From Thalassoroseus pseudoceratinae (GTDB lineage: Bacteria > Planctomycetota > Planctomycetia > Planctomycetales > Planctomycetaceae), in the NCBI RefSeq assembly GCF_011634775.1, contig NZ_JAALXT010000010.1, positions 62,001-126,000 on the forward strand: a stretch of 64,000 nt of DNA, read 5' to 3'. A model generated the notes under the pieces. The model saw nothing but the letters and a program-made list of their open reading frames with translations, was not told the origin of the DNA and did no database searches. Shown here one piece after another: positions 50,918 through 59,893 of the stretch. Every line of letters begins with the position of its first letter. Within the stretch, counting starts at the first letter, position 1. The position numbers were made by a program, and so were the translations under genes.

Positions 50918-52297
50918 GTGAGTCAGTCCGCAGTTAAAATGTCGCTCATTCTGGTTGACGACGATGCGGACTTCCGTTCGATGACGGCACGAACGCTGCG
51001 CAAATTTGGTCACACTGTTGCGGACTGCGAGTCAGGTGAGGCGGCGCTTGAACTGTTTGACAAACACAGCTTCGACGTCGCCGTCGTAGACCTGTCGATG
51101 CCCGGCATGTCGGGGTTGGATTTGCTGGGCCACATCAAGGAGCGGGCCAGCGAAACCGAATCAGTCATGCTGACAGGTGAAGCTACCGTCCGCACGGCCG
51201 TCGAAGCGATGAAGTTGGGTGCTCACGATTACCTGAGCAAGCCGGTCGAGATGGACGAACTGAGAGTCGTCATCGAAAAGGCGTATCAGGCCAACCGCCT
51301 TCGCAAAGAGAATCGGCAACTCAAAGTAGCTTTAGAACGTACGCGTCCAACGTTTGACATGATCGGTGAATCGGCCGTGATGAAGGAGGTGCTGCGACTG
51401 ATCGAACGAGCCGGTCCAACGGACAAGCCGATCCTGATTCAAGGAGAAAGCGGAACCGGAAAGGAGCTTGTCGCTCAGGCTTTGCATCAGGCAAGCGAAG
51501 TCGCGGACAAGCCAATGATAACGATCAACTGCGCGGCTCTGCCTGAACAACTCTTGGAAAGCGAATTGTTTGGACACGAGAAGGGAGCCTTCACCGGTGC
51601 AACCAGCGCCAAACCGGGCTTGTTTGAAGTGGCCGATGGCGGAACATTGTTTGTTGATGAGATCGGAGAACTCGCTTCGTCGTTGCAGGCCAAATTCCTT
51701 CGCGTGCTGGAAGACGGCTCCCTTCGCCGCGTCGGATCGACGAAAGAACGGAAGGTCAATGTTCGCATCATCAGTGCGACCAACCGCGACATGGAACAGG
51801 AAGTTAAAGAAGGCCGCTTTCGCGAAGACCTCTACTATCGGATCGATGTGCTGACGCTGCGGTTACCTCCACTCCGCCAGCGGCAGGATGACATCAGGTT
51901 ATTGGCTGTGCATTTCGCTGGTGACGACTGGCAGATCGAACCGAATGCGATGAGCGCGATCCAGAACTACAGTTGGCCGGGCAATGTTCGGCAACTGATC
52001 AATGCGATCGAGCGGGCAAAGATTCTTGCAGACGACGAAGTCATAAAAGTGGGGAACCTTCCCGAGGTCGTCGCAAGTTGTGCATCCGACGAACCCGTGC
52101 AGACAGAGGCTGCCTCAAGTGATGCCGGAGACGATTTGGACTCAATCCAGAAAGCCCATATCGCTGAGTTGATGGTTCGCGAAGAGGGCAACAAGGCTCG
52201 CGTTGCCCGCCTGCTCGGCGTCAGTCGCCGCACTCTCTACCGCCTGCTGGAAAAATACGAGATTCCGACGCAAGTCTCGCACTCGGACGCCGAGTAG
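50918..52297 (+). CDS. NtrC-type sigma-54-dependent response regulator
   Basis: A 459-aa activator with receiver (about 8-125: LILVDDDADFR, AVVDLSMPGMSG, LTGEATV, LSKPVEM), AAA+ domain (about 145-375: Walker A GESGTGKEL, ESELFGHEKGAFTGAT with the sigma-54-contacting GAFTGA loop, Walker B GGTLFVDEIGEL, NYSWPGNVRQL) and a Fis-like HTH at the end (NKARVARLLGVSRRTLYRLLEK). It would switch on sigma-54 promoters when phosphorylated. A GTG start at 50918 follows the receiver gene by 18 bp. Candidate targets are the two sigma-54 promoters flanking this cluster. Confidence 0.93.
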   Translation: MSQSAVKMSLILVDDDADFRSMTARTLRKFGHTVADCESGEAALELFDKHSFDVAVVDLSMPGMSGLDLLGHIKERASETESVMLTGEATVRTAVEAMKLGAHDYLSKPVEMDELRVVIEKAYQANRLRKENRQLKVALERTRPTFDMIGESAVMKEVLRLIERAGPTDKPILIQGESGTGKELVAQALHQASEVADKPMITINCAALPEQLLESELFGHEKGAFTGATSAKPGLFEVADGGTLFVDEIGELASSLQAKFLRVLEDGSLRRVGSTKERKVNVRIISATNRDMEQEVKEGRFREDLYYRIDVLTLRLPPLRQRQDDIRLLAVHFAGDDWQIEPNAMSAIQNYSWPGNVRQLINAIERAKILADDEVIKVGNLPEVVASCASDEPVQTEAASSDAGDDLDSIQKAHIAELMVREEGNKARVARLLGVSRRTLYRLLEKYEIPTQVSHSDAE

Positions 52298-52447
52298 TTC
52301 TCGCTGATCCTGTCGCTGCACGCCCCCGTCCTTTTTAGCGGTACATCAATTCGCATGGTGTGCGCCAAACGTGCGTCGTCCCCTTCCTCTCGCGCTTTGC
52401 GAGGGTGACAGAACTGTCATCGTGAACTCATGCAAGCGCGTCGTTTC

Positions 52448-52470
52448 GTTACAGAGTTACAGAGTGGTAA
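52448..52470 (+). promoter_or_regulatory. Putative activator site before the second sigma-54 promoter
   Basis: Two direct GTTACAG half-sites (52448 and 52456) and a GTGGTAA partner form an imperfect inverted repeat resembling the GTTACAC-N8-GTGTAAC site at 44.6 kb. The centre is about 47 bp upstream of the -24 box, nearly the same spacing as at the first promoter. Confidence 0.4.
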
Positions 52471-52505
52471 GGGCGATAGAAGCGTGATTCTTTCGTTTTT
52501 CTGTT

Positions 52506-52521
52506 TGGCATCGTAGTTGCA
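52506..52521 (+). promoter_or_regulatory. Sigma-54 promoter of the polysaccharide-lyase cluster
   Basis: TGGCA-N6-TTGCA with GG and GC 10 bases apart fits the -24/-12 consensus with one deviation. It is followed by the small ORF at 52596 and the secreted protein and lyase genes. Confidence 0.75.
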
Positions 52522-52595
52522 AACAGTTCGAGCCGTTGCATTCAAGCAATCAAACGATCCTGGGCAACGACAGTTGCTACATGAGCCCTTCACGA

Positions 52596-52799
52596 AACAT
52601 CGGAGATGAAGTGAATATTCTCAAACCACTACCGACGCTGTTGCTGCTGATCACTGCCGTCTCGTTCGTGAAATACTCGATGGCGTCCGCGCAAGAAACC
52701 AAATACTTCACTGATGTGACGGAGACACACGTTCCTCAAGATGCGTTCGCCCATCTGTTGGACGCCGAATCAATCGAACAAAGAAGAATAATCCTATGA
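52596..52799 (+). pseudogene. N-terminal fragment of a secreted FG-GAP/VCBS-type protein
   Basis: A short frame (from about ATG 52578 or a later start) with a hydrophobic leader (ILKPLPTLLLLITAVSFVKYSMASAQ) then ETKYFTDVTETHVPQDAFAHLLDA. That last segment is the usual start of ASPIC/VCBS repeat proteins, which normally continue into a D-x-D-G-D-G-D repeat. Here it ends after about 10 more residues. The stop overlaps the next ATG by ATGA, so the remnant may act as a translated leader. Confidence 0.5.
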
Positions 52800-53893
52800 A
52801 TACAACCACTGCATTCACTGCGGCGGCGCTGATACTGGTTGCGTCGATTGGCAACCCATCTTTGGGGCAAGAAGATGTTTCTCTGATTAAAGATACCAGC
52901 TTCGCCGAAGGATTTGGGGCAGCCTTCATCTACGGCAGCGAGTACAGCGGCGGTCGGCGTCCACCGCTTGGTGAAGTGACGGAATATCGAGACATCTCGC
53001 CGTGGCAGGTGTTCCTCATCCCTGATGGTCCGGTGAAGAAGGTTGGCGTGAAGACGCACCCATGGGACTTCCAGGAAGGCCTGCATCACAATTTCAAAGA
53101 CAAAACTGGCAATCTGGTTCGTGAGTTGCATGCGCATCGACTCGTCGTCAATCACACGATCGAGGAGAACTCGCCGGAACGGCTGCAGTTCGCCCAATTC
53201 AATAACTATCGGTTGCCGAAAGGCCATCCAGACCGTGACACAAAGCTCGTCAAACGTGTCACGACGGATCGCAAGGGAACATTGAGGCTGTATTACAACT
53301 CGCAGAACGAGATTCGAAATGCCGCGACGGGACACTCGGCAAAGTGGGCGCGCGATACGTGGCCGCATTTCCTTGTCAATCAGCGGATGATGGAGCCGAT
53401 TCCGCTGGCCGAGTTCCAGCGACTCGACTTTCGTGTATCGTTTCAGGTTGATCGTATGAAGAAGCTCTCGAACTGGCCGAATCACATCCGTGGAGCGGCC
53501 CGGTCGGGAATGAATTTGAAGTTCATGTTCTTTCTAAGAAATCCGGATGCTCTGGAGCAGAAACTGTTCGCTGGCATGATGCTCTTTGCCAGCAACAAGA
53601 AACGCTACGCCCCTCACCTTGGCATCGAGCAGCACGGCAACGTCTTCTACCGCGACAGCATTACCAGTGGTGGCAAGCCGGTTCCTAAACTGTCGGAACA
53701 ACGCACGGTGGAAGTCGATGTTCGCAAGTTGGTTGCCGAAGCGTTGCGACGAGGACATGAAAAGCAACCTGAACTGTCTGCCGATCCCGACCGGTATGCA
53801 ATCTACAACTTCAGCATTGGTTTTGAGGGCATGGGCCACTGGAAAACGGAAGCAGAAATTTCGGGGTTGAACCTGACGGGAGTGAGAAAATGA
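52796..53893 (+). CDS. Secreted hypothetical protein of the lyase cluster
   Basis: A 365-aa protein with a signal peptide (residues 1-24, ending SLGQ). The mature part is beta-rich and polar: KTHPWDFQEGLHHNFKDKTG, RVTTDRKGTLRLYYNSQNEIRNAATGHSAKWARDTWPHFLVNQ, and FYRDSITSGGKPVPKLSEQRTVEVDVRKLVAEALRRG. The composition and lectin/lyase-like Trp and Asn content suggest a carbohydrate-binding protein, but no family is recognised. It overlaps the lyase-like gene by ATGA and is therefore coupled to it. Confidence 0.8.
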   Translation: MNTTTAFTAAALILVASIGNPSLGQEDVSLIKDTSFAEGFGAAFIYGSEYSGGRRPPLGEVTEYRDISPWQVFLIPDGPVKKVGVKTHPWDFQEGLHHNFKDKTGNLVRELHAHRLVVNHTIEENSPERLQFAQFNNYRLPKGHPDRDTKLVKRVTTDRKGTLRLYYNSQNEIRNAATGHSAKWARDTWPHFLVNQRMMEPIPLAEFQRLDFRVSFQVDRMKKLSNWPNHIRGAARSGMNLKFMFFLRNPDALEQKLFAGMMLFASNKKRYAPHLGIEQHGNVFYRDSITSGGKPVPKLSEQRTVEVDVRKLVAEALRRGHEKQPELSADPDRYAIYNFSIGFEGMGHWKTEAEISGLNLTGVRK

Positions 53894-55209
53894 ACATGCC
53901 AATGAACGGGGTATTGCCAGTCTTCCTCACCATGCCATATCGGTTGCGGCGTGTGGTGGTAACAATCTGCTGCTTCGTCGCTTACCTCTATATTTCGAAT
54001 GATGTAACCGGTGACGAACCGTCCAGGGAGGCCAAATCGGTCAACTCCGCAACGAGCCGTCCGATTGTCCTTGTCGGTCCTGAGGAACTAGCCCGACTGC
54101 GGAAGAACTCCGCATCAAAAAAATCGCATTTAAGCACCGCGTGGCAGAATCTGCAGGCGGACGCCAACAAGGCTCTCACCACCGAATACTCACCGTACAT
54201 CGGATCAAACTCGGTCGAGTTCGCGGCCAGTGGCCTTGCGGCTGGCGCTGCCATTCGTGACCTATGTCTTGTCTTCGAAGTTACCGGTGAGCGTCGATAT
54301 GCCGAAAGAGCGAGAGCGATCATGGTCGCATGGGCAACTCACCAGCCACAACCGGGTAGAAACCTTGAGAAGGAACCCTATCGTGGGCAGAGTCACGGCG
54401 CGACCATGGCTGGTTTGGGATTGAATGTGGGCGTGTTTGCTCGGAGCATGGCAAATGCATACAGCCTCGTTTGGCCCCATCTATCCGAAACTGAACGATC
54501 TGCGATCGAGAATTGGCTCCGATTCCTTGCGACAGAGATTCAGGAAGGCCACGAGGCCTGGATCGATAATGATTACTACGGCAAGCAATACTTCAACAAC
54601 CATCTCAGCGGTCACAACATGGGACTCGCTGCGATCGGTTACGCAATCGGTTATGACGAGCTGATCGCTTACGCCCTCGACAGTCCCGAAAATCCCTGTG
54701 ACTGGAAGGAGATGCATGACGGGGCCATCCTCATGGAGTCGAAACCGAACCGCTCCCAACTCAATCCAATCGATCCGACATTGACCAAGGGGGCGGCTCC
54801 GCCCGGGAGCGGAGAGATCTATGATCGCTACCGCGTGGTCACTGTCCGCGATGGGCGAGGCTGCGGAATGCCCTACGCGTTCCTGCACCAGCGAATGCTT
54901 GTGTTGACGGCTGAAATGGCGTTCCTCAATGGAAGGGATCTTTATCGCTACAAGGGCCCACACGGGGAAAATCTGCGGCTAACCTTCGATGCCTATGCGC
55001 CTCATTTACTTAAAGTGGAACCGGTCGCCCGCGGCGGTTACTACCAAGGCAATCGAGTCTACGAAAGTCAAGTGCACCTGTTTGAACTCGCTGCACGTCG
55101 CTACGAAAGAAGTTCCCCAGTGACGCAAGTTCTTGACTCGCTCAACCGCGCGGTGTACGACCATGAGACCTACGGCTGGACTGCCGTGTTGCTGCATGCC
55201 GACGATTAG
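53890..55209 (+). CDS. Alginate-lyase-like secreted polysaccharide lyase
   Basis: A 439-aa protein with a hydrophobic N-terminal signal/anchor (VVVTICCFVAYLYISND). The body is an alpha/alpha toroid like the Alginate_lyase family (PL5-like): RDLCLVFEVTGERRYAERARAIMVAWA, then WIDNDYYGKQYFNNHLSGHNMGLAAIGYAIG with the conserved N-H-x-x-x-H-N-type active-site segment, and GIYDRYRV-like GEIYDRYRVVTVRDGRG. It would cut uronate-containing polysaccharide by beta-elimination. The start is in an ATGA overlap with the preceding gene. It lies in front of two sulfatases, consistent with degradation of a sulfated uronic-acid polymer. Confidence 0.82.
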   Translation: MNMPMNGVLPVFLTMPYRLRRVVVTICCFVAYLYISNDVTGDEPSREAKSVNSATSRPIVLVGPEELARLRKNSASKKSHLSTAWQNLQADANKALTTEYSPYIGSNSVEFAASGLAAGAAIRDLCLVFEVTGERRYAERARAIMVAWATHQPQPGRNLEKEPYRGQSHGATMAGLGLNVGVFARSMANAYSLVWPHLSETERSAIENWLRFLATEIQEGHEAWIDNDYYGKQYFNNHLSGHNMGLAAIGYAIGYDELIAYALDSPENPCDWKEMHDGAILMESKPNRSQLNPIDPTLTKGAAPPGSGEIYDRYRVVTVRDGRGCGMPYAFLHQRMLVLTAEMAFLNGRDLYRYKGPHGENLRLTFDAYAPHLLKVEPVARGGYYQGNRVYESQVHLFELAARRYERSSPVTQVLDSLNRAVYDHETYGWTAVLLHADD

Positions 55210-55423
55210 ACCTCTATCAGATTAGGAAACACCAATTCCCACATACTTCAAACTACCGACAACCGTGGCCACGCATTTCGCCACCGCGCTGGCCCTTGCC
55301 GCCCTCGCAACCGACTGCGGCATCCACAGTACCGCCCAGGCTGCAATAGGAACAGAACTGGCGACCCGCCTCCCACGGCTCGCCTCGTGAGCGTCAAGAA
55401 AATCTGCGACAAAGCGAAACATA

Positions 55424-55636
55424 ATGCGTTCACCGACTTGGAAGGGCAACTATGCCGAGCGACTCGAGGCCATTCAGATCGCGAGGCGGATCGGCCCCGC
55501 AGCAGCGTCCCTCGAGCCCGAAGTGAAGCGTCTGATCGGTATGCAAGGCGGAAGCTACTATGACCGCTACCTACCGTCCGCAGCAGAATTCGCACTGGAA
55601 GCCATCCATCCAACCACATCGGAGGACGACCCATGA
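55424..55636 (+). pseudogene. C-terminal remnant of a sulfatase/HEAT-like protein
   Basis: A 70-codon frame ending in an ATGA overlap with the sulfatase at 55633. EAIQIARRIGPAAASLEPEVKRLIGMQGGSYYDRYLPSAAEFALEAI looks like the HEAT-repeat tail found after some planctomycete sulfatases. No upstream domain is present in frame. I infer the stump of a deleted gene. Confidence 0.45.
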
Positions 55637-57252
55637 AGAGATCACTGCGCATGTCTCGAAAGGCAGCAAGTACCCGGAGTTTGCAGTGCGTGAAGCAGCT
55701 TGCCATCGCCGGACTCATCCTGTTCGCGGCCACGGCAACGGCTGCACCAAAAACGCCAAAGGCCCCTCGAGCCGTCGTGCTGGTCTACGCCGACGACCTC
55801 GGCTTCGGGGACCTGTCGTGCTACGGAGCCAGCCGACTCAAGACGCCGAACATCGACCGCCTCGCCGAGCAAGGCCGCGTTTTCACCGATGCCCATTCCG
55901 CATCGGCTGTTTGCACGCCGTCGCGATACTCCCTGCTGACCGGCCGTTACGCCTGGCGCGTCGACAACTACAACCCGGTGTTCGCCCAGCACGGTCTCAT
56001 CATCGATCCTGACACAACCACACTCGCCGATGTGTTCCACCAGGCCGGCTACACCACCGCTTGTATCGGCAAGTGGCATCTCGGCTTTGGTGATCCACAT
56101 CCCAACTGGAACGGCGAACTGAAACCCGGTCCGCTCGAGCTGGGATTCGACTACTACTACGGGGTTCCGGTGGTGAACAGCCACCCGCCATTCGTTTACG
56201 TCGAGAACCACCGCGTGGTCGGGCTCGTGCCGGAGGATCCGCTGATCTGGAGAAAGAACACAGGCAACCCACACACACAGGCCTATCCCGAGAAGAAGAA
56301 GGCTCCGCTGCGCAACGGCCTCGGCTTCCGAGGCGGCAAGGCGGCACACGAGCTCTACGTCGATGAAATGGTCGGCACCCACCTGACGGACAAGGCGCTC
56401 AAGTGGATGGACGCGAACAAGGACAAGCCGTTCTTCCTCTACTTCGCGAGCACGGCCATCCACCACCCGTTCACGCCCCATCCACGATTCCAGGGCACCA
56501 GCAAGGCCGGACGCTACGGCGACTTCGTTCACGAACTCGACTGGATCACCGGCCGCTTGATGGAAAAGCTCGAACAAATCGGCGTCGCCGACGACTCAAT
56601 CTTCATTTTCACCAGCGACAACGGCGGTATGCTCAACCAGGGCGGCCGCCAGGCCTGGGAACTCGGGCATCGCCTCAACGCCCACCTGCAGGGGTTCAAG
56701 TTTGACGTCTGGGAAGGTGGTCACCGCGTGCCGTTCATCATCCGTTGGCCGGGTCGCGTTCCCGCCGGCAGCAAGTCCAACGCCCTGATCAGTTCGATCG
56801 ACATGACATCGACCTGCGCTGACATCCTCGGCGTGAAACTGCCTGAGCATGCTGCCCCCGACGGCATCACTGTCCTCCCCGAACTGACCGGTGATCCCGC
56901 TCAACCTTGCCGCGACCATCTCGTCCTTGCCGGGCAGAGCCGCGAGCACCTCTCCCTCCGCGATGCCGACTGGGTCTACATCCCAGCGCAGGGTGGCGGC
57001 GGATTCGGCAACGGACTCACCGGCATCAAGAACACTGACAACATCAACAGCGACATTACCTTCGACGGCCGCATCAAGCCGGGCTCACCGCCCGCGCAGC
57101 TCTACAACCTGAAATCCGATCCCCGCCAGCAAATCAACGTGATCCGCGAGCATCCCGAGATCGCCGGAAAGCTGAAAACGAAATTGGACGAGGTGTCGAG
57201 ACGGGCTCCGGTCGATGCGGCAAGACCGGGCCCCGCCAATCAAGATGAATAA
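55633..57252 (+). CDS. Secreted sulfatase
   Basis: A formylglycine sulfatase of 539 aa. A signal peptide (about 1-37, including LAIAGLILFAATATAA) is followed by VLVYADDLGFGDLSCYG (metal Asp pair). The catalytic motif is CTPSR near residue 97 followed by LLTGRYAWR. IGKWHLG, TAIHHPFTPHPRF, FTSDNGGM and VWEGGHRVPFIIRWPG complete the fold. It is similar to the next gene and probably arose by tandem duplication. It lies downstream of the alginate-lyase-like gene. The substrate is likely a sulfated polysaccharide. Confidence 0.94.
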   Translation: MKRSLRMSRKAASTRSLQCVKQLAIAGLILFAATATAAPKTPKAPRAVVLVYADDLGFGDLSCYGASRLKTPNIDRLAEQGRVFTDAHSASAVCTPSRYSLLTGRYAWRVDNYNPVFAQHGLIIDPDTTTLADVFHQAGYTTACIGKWHLGFGDPHPNWNGELKPGPLELGFDYYYGVPVVNSHPPFVYVENHRVVGLVPEDPLIWRKNTGNPHTQAYPEKKKAPLRNGLGFRGGKAAHELYVDEMVGTHLTDKALKWMDANKDKPFFLYFASTAIHHPFTPHPRFQGTSKAGRYGDFVHELDWITGRLMEKLEQIGVADDSIFIFTSDNGGMLNQGGRQAWELGHRLNAHLQGFKFDVWEGGHRVPFIIRWPGRVPAGSKSNALISSIDMTSTCADILGVKLPEHAAPDGITVLPELTGDPAQPCRDHLVLAGQSREHLSLRDADWVYIPAQGGGGFGNGLTGIKNTDNINSDITFDGRIKPGSPPAQLYNLKSDPRQQINVIREHPEIAGKLKTKLDEVSRRAPVDAARPGPANQDE

Positions 57253-57406
57253 GATGACAAGGCTATCTCCAATAGTGAACACCATCGTGATCTTTACCTC
57301 CGACAACGGTGGCCTGTTTCGGACTGTCCACGATGGATCGAGACGTTCCCGCCTGCTGCTCATGGTCATTGCCCCTCGTTTCATGATCCACCCCCTTGCG
57401 ATTCCT

Positions 57407-58843
57407 ATGCACCTTTGCATTCTCTATGCCCTCCTGTTCAGTGCCTCCGCCGTCGCTGCGCCCGCATCGGATTTCCCCCGCGCCGTCGTCCTCATCTACG
57501 CCGACGATCTTGGCTACGGCGATCTGAGTTGCTACGGTGCCACGCGCATCCACACGCCGCGTATCGACTCGCTGGCCGCACACGGCATCCGTTTTACCGA
57601 CGCCCACAGCCCGGCAGCGGTTTGTTCGCCGTCGCGCTACGCCTTACTCACCGGCCGCTACTGCTGGCGCACCTCGCTCAAGCGACGCGTGCTCGCACCG
57701 CAGGCACCGCTCCATATCGAGACCGGGCGCGAAACGCTCGCCTCGTTCCTGAAGAAAAACGGATATGCCACCGGCATCATCGGCAAATGGCACCTGGGGC
57801 TTGGCAGGCCGCCGGAAACCGACTGGAACACGGAGCCGATCGCACCTGGCCCGAACGACGTGGGCTTCGGTTTCTCCCACATCATTTCCGGCAGCAACAA
57901 CTTCCCGCCATCGGTTTACATCGAAAACGGCCGTGTCGTTGATCGCAATGACGGCGAAACGATCGAGCTCGACTTTCCCCCAACTGGCAAGGGCACCCCT
58001 TGGTGGAAACTGGTAGAAAAACGCACCATCAGTAAGAAGTGGGTGGCCGAGGACATGGGGTTGCATCTGGCGCGGGAGGCGGTCGAATTCATCGACGCGC
58101 ATGCCAGGCAGCCGTTCTTCCTTTACTTCCCCGCGCCAAACCCACACCTGCCACTCACGCCAAACAAGAAGTTCCAGGGCACTAGCAAGGCAGGCGCCTA
58201 CGGCGACTTTGTGCAGGAACTCGACTTCATGACCGGCATGATCCTCGACGCGCTCGCGCGTAATGGACTTGCCGACGACGCGCTGGTCATCTTCACCAGC
58301 GACAACGGCGGCAACATTCATCCCTCGAAAAGGACGGGGCACCGCGCCAACGGCAGCCTGCGTGGTAGCAAGGGCGAAGTTTACGAAGGCGGCCACCGCG
58401 TGCCCTTTATCGTGCGGTGGCCAGCCCGCGCAGCGGCGGGGAAAGTTTCCGACTCGCCCATCAGTCAGGTTGATCTGCTGGCCTCGCTCCACGCTCTCTT
58501 CGGCGAACCTGTTCCGCCCGGCACCGCGCCGGACAGTGTCAACGTCCTAGCCGCGCTACTCGACGAAGAAACTCATCCGAAGGACCGAATCATGATTCAC
58601 CACGCCAGCAATGGCGTCTTCGCGATCCGCCGCGGCGACTGGAAACTTATCGAAGGCATCCCCGCGCCTGATAACCGACCCGACCGCCCCGTCAGGTTGC
58701 AACGGAAGAGGCCGGCTGCCAACCCCCAGCTCTTCAATCTGGCCAAAGATCCCAAGGAGATGGTCAACGTCGCCAAGGATCACCCCGAACTCGTTGCTGA
58801 CCTGCTCAAACAGCTCAACGCCGTCCGAGACAACGGCTCCTGA
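57407..58843 (+). CDS. Secreted sulfatase, tandem paralogue
   Basis: A 478-aa sulfatase close to its upstream neighbour. The leader is HLCILYALLFSASAVAA. VLIYADDLGYGDLSCYG, the catalytic CSPSR followed by LLTGRYCWR, IGKWHLGLG, FTSDNGGNIHPSKRTGHRANG and VYEGGHRVPFIVRWP are all present. I start at 57407 because it begins the signal peptide. The frame is open upstream to 57215, but that part contains a stray VIFTSDNGGL segment from another sulfatase copy, so it is not the natural N-terminus. Confidence 0.92.
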   Translation: MHLCILYALLFSASAVAAPASDFPRAVVLIYADDLGYGDLSCYGATRIHTPRIDSLAAHGIRFTDAHSPAAVCSPSRYALLTGRYCWRTSLKRRVLAPQAPLHIETGRETLASFLKKNGYATGIIGKWHLGLGRPPETDWNTEPIAPGPNDVGFGFSHIISGSNNFPPSVYIENGRVVDRNDGETIELDFPPTGKGTPWWKLVEKRTISKKWVAEDMGLHLAREAVEFIDAHARQPFFLYFPAPNPHLPLTPNKKFQGTSKAGAYGDFVQELDFMTGMILDALARNGLADDALVIFTSDNGGNIHPSKRTGHRANGSLRGSKGEVYEGGHRVPFIVRWPARAAAGKVSDSPISQVDLLASLHALFGEPVPPGTAPDSVNVLAALLDEETHPKDRIMIHHASNGVFAIRRGDWKLIEGIPAPDNRPDRPVRLQRKRPAANPQLFNLAKDPKEMVNVAKDHPELVADLLKQLNAVRDNGS

Positions 58844-58926
58844 ATGGCTGAAATTGAGCTAGCGATGCATACTTGGAATCCCCTGCAGTCCGGCGATAAC
58901 TTTCATAACAATAGAGACGGTTGAAA

Positions 58927-59772
58927 ATGAACATTACACAAATCAGAAACGCGACCGTCCTGCTGGAAATTGGCGAACACCGAATCCTCGTTGATCCGAT
59001 GTTGTCGCCGCCTTCGTCGCTGGCAGGTTTTCGACTATTCCGCGGCGAACGCCGCAAGAATCCATTGACGGCCTTGCCAGACAACGCCGATGAGTTTTTC
59101 AAAGCGGCGACCGAGGTACTCATTACACATGAGCACCCGGATCATCTGGACAAACCGGGCATCGAGTGGATCAAATCTCTCGGACTGAAGGTGTGGTGCA
59201 GCAGCATTGATGCTCTCAACCTCCGACGCAAGGGTTTGGACGCCAGAATCATCACCGAAGACTCGGGCGACCTATCGGTTGAAGTCGTTCCCGCCACGCA
59301 CGGACATGGGATGATCGGATGGCTAATGGGACCGGTTGCCGGCTACTACCTGACTCTCCCAGAAGAACCGACCGTTTACATCACCGGTGACACGGTATTG
59401 ACGGACACGGTCAAGTCCGCCATCGAGAGACTCAGGCCACAAGTAATCGTCGCTCCTGCCGGTACCGCCAACTTCGGCATTGGCAAAGACTTGATGTTCA
59501 GCGAAGCCGAACTCATCGAGCTGGCAAAGCTGGCTCCGGGGCACGTCGTGTTTAACCATCTGGAGGCCATCGATCATTGTCTGATGAGTCGAAGCAAGCT
59601 CAGGCAAATGGTTAACGACGCTGGTGTCGCAGAGCAGGTCCTCATCCCCGAGGACGGCGAGCGATTGCAATTCGATCTTTCGACTGACTCACCGCAGGTT
59701 ACGTTGCAAACATCGGAGCAAACGACTCCGGGATTTCAGAAATGGTTGACTGCGAAGTTTGCTGGGACGTAG
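58927..59772 (+). CDS. Metallo-beta-lactamase-fold hydrolase (UlaG/UPF0173-like)
   Basis: A 281-aa cytoplasmic hydrolase. It starts MNITQIRNATVLLEIGEHRILVDPMLSPP, followed by the MBL-type metal motif THEHPDHLD (about residue 66), PATHGHG for the next His, VYITGDTVLTDTV for the bridging Asp, and VFNHLEAIDHC for the last His. It resembles lactonases/phosphodiesterases of the UlaG branch; the substrate is unknown. A TTG two codons upstream (58921) is another possible start. It follows the sulfatase gene by about 80 bp. Confidence 0.9.
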   Translation: MNITQIRNATVLLEIGEHRILVDPMLSPPSSLAGFRLFRGERRKNPLTALPDNADEFFKAATEVLITHEHPDHLDKPGIEWIKSLGLKVWCSSIDALNLRRKGLDARIITEDSGDLSVEVVPATHGHGMIGWLMGPVAGYYLTLPEEPTVYITGDTVLTDTVKSAIERLRPQVIVAPAGTANFGIGKDLMFSEAELIELAKLAPGHVVFNHLEAIDHCLMSRSKLRQMVNDAGVAEQVLIPEDGERLQFDLSTDSPQVTLQTSEQTTPGFQKWLTAKFAGT

Positions 59773-59893
59773 GCCGGCTATCCAGACGTTTTGCCGACAA
59801 GCCGAAGCCGTTTGATGCTTCAAATCTTTCGGTTGCTCTAATCTCTGCGGGGAATCGGATTCCCTCCTCACCAATGCTCTTCACCAACCTGCA

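Larger units (their letters stand above)
52298..52595. other. Intergenic region holding the second sigma-54 promoter
   Basis: About 300 bases without a gene. Besides the promoter it contains a perfect palindrome TGACAG-AA-CTGTCA at 52406-52419 and GTTACA half-sites at 52448-52470. Confidence 0.5.

Noticed and set aside
52406-52419. Palindrome TGACAG-AA-CTGTCA as the activator site of the second sigma-54 promoter.
   Set aside because: It is perfect, but no counterpart exists at the first promoter and its distance from the -24 box (about 94 bp) differs; left as a possible site for another regulator.
57215-57406. N-terminal extension of the second tandem sulfatase.
   Set aside because: It includes a misplaced internal sulfatase motif (VIFTSDNGGL) ahead of the real signal peptide, so it is a fragment of another copy.
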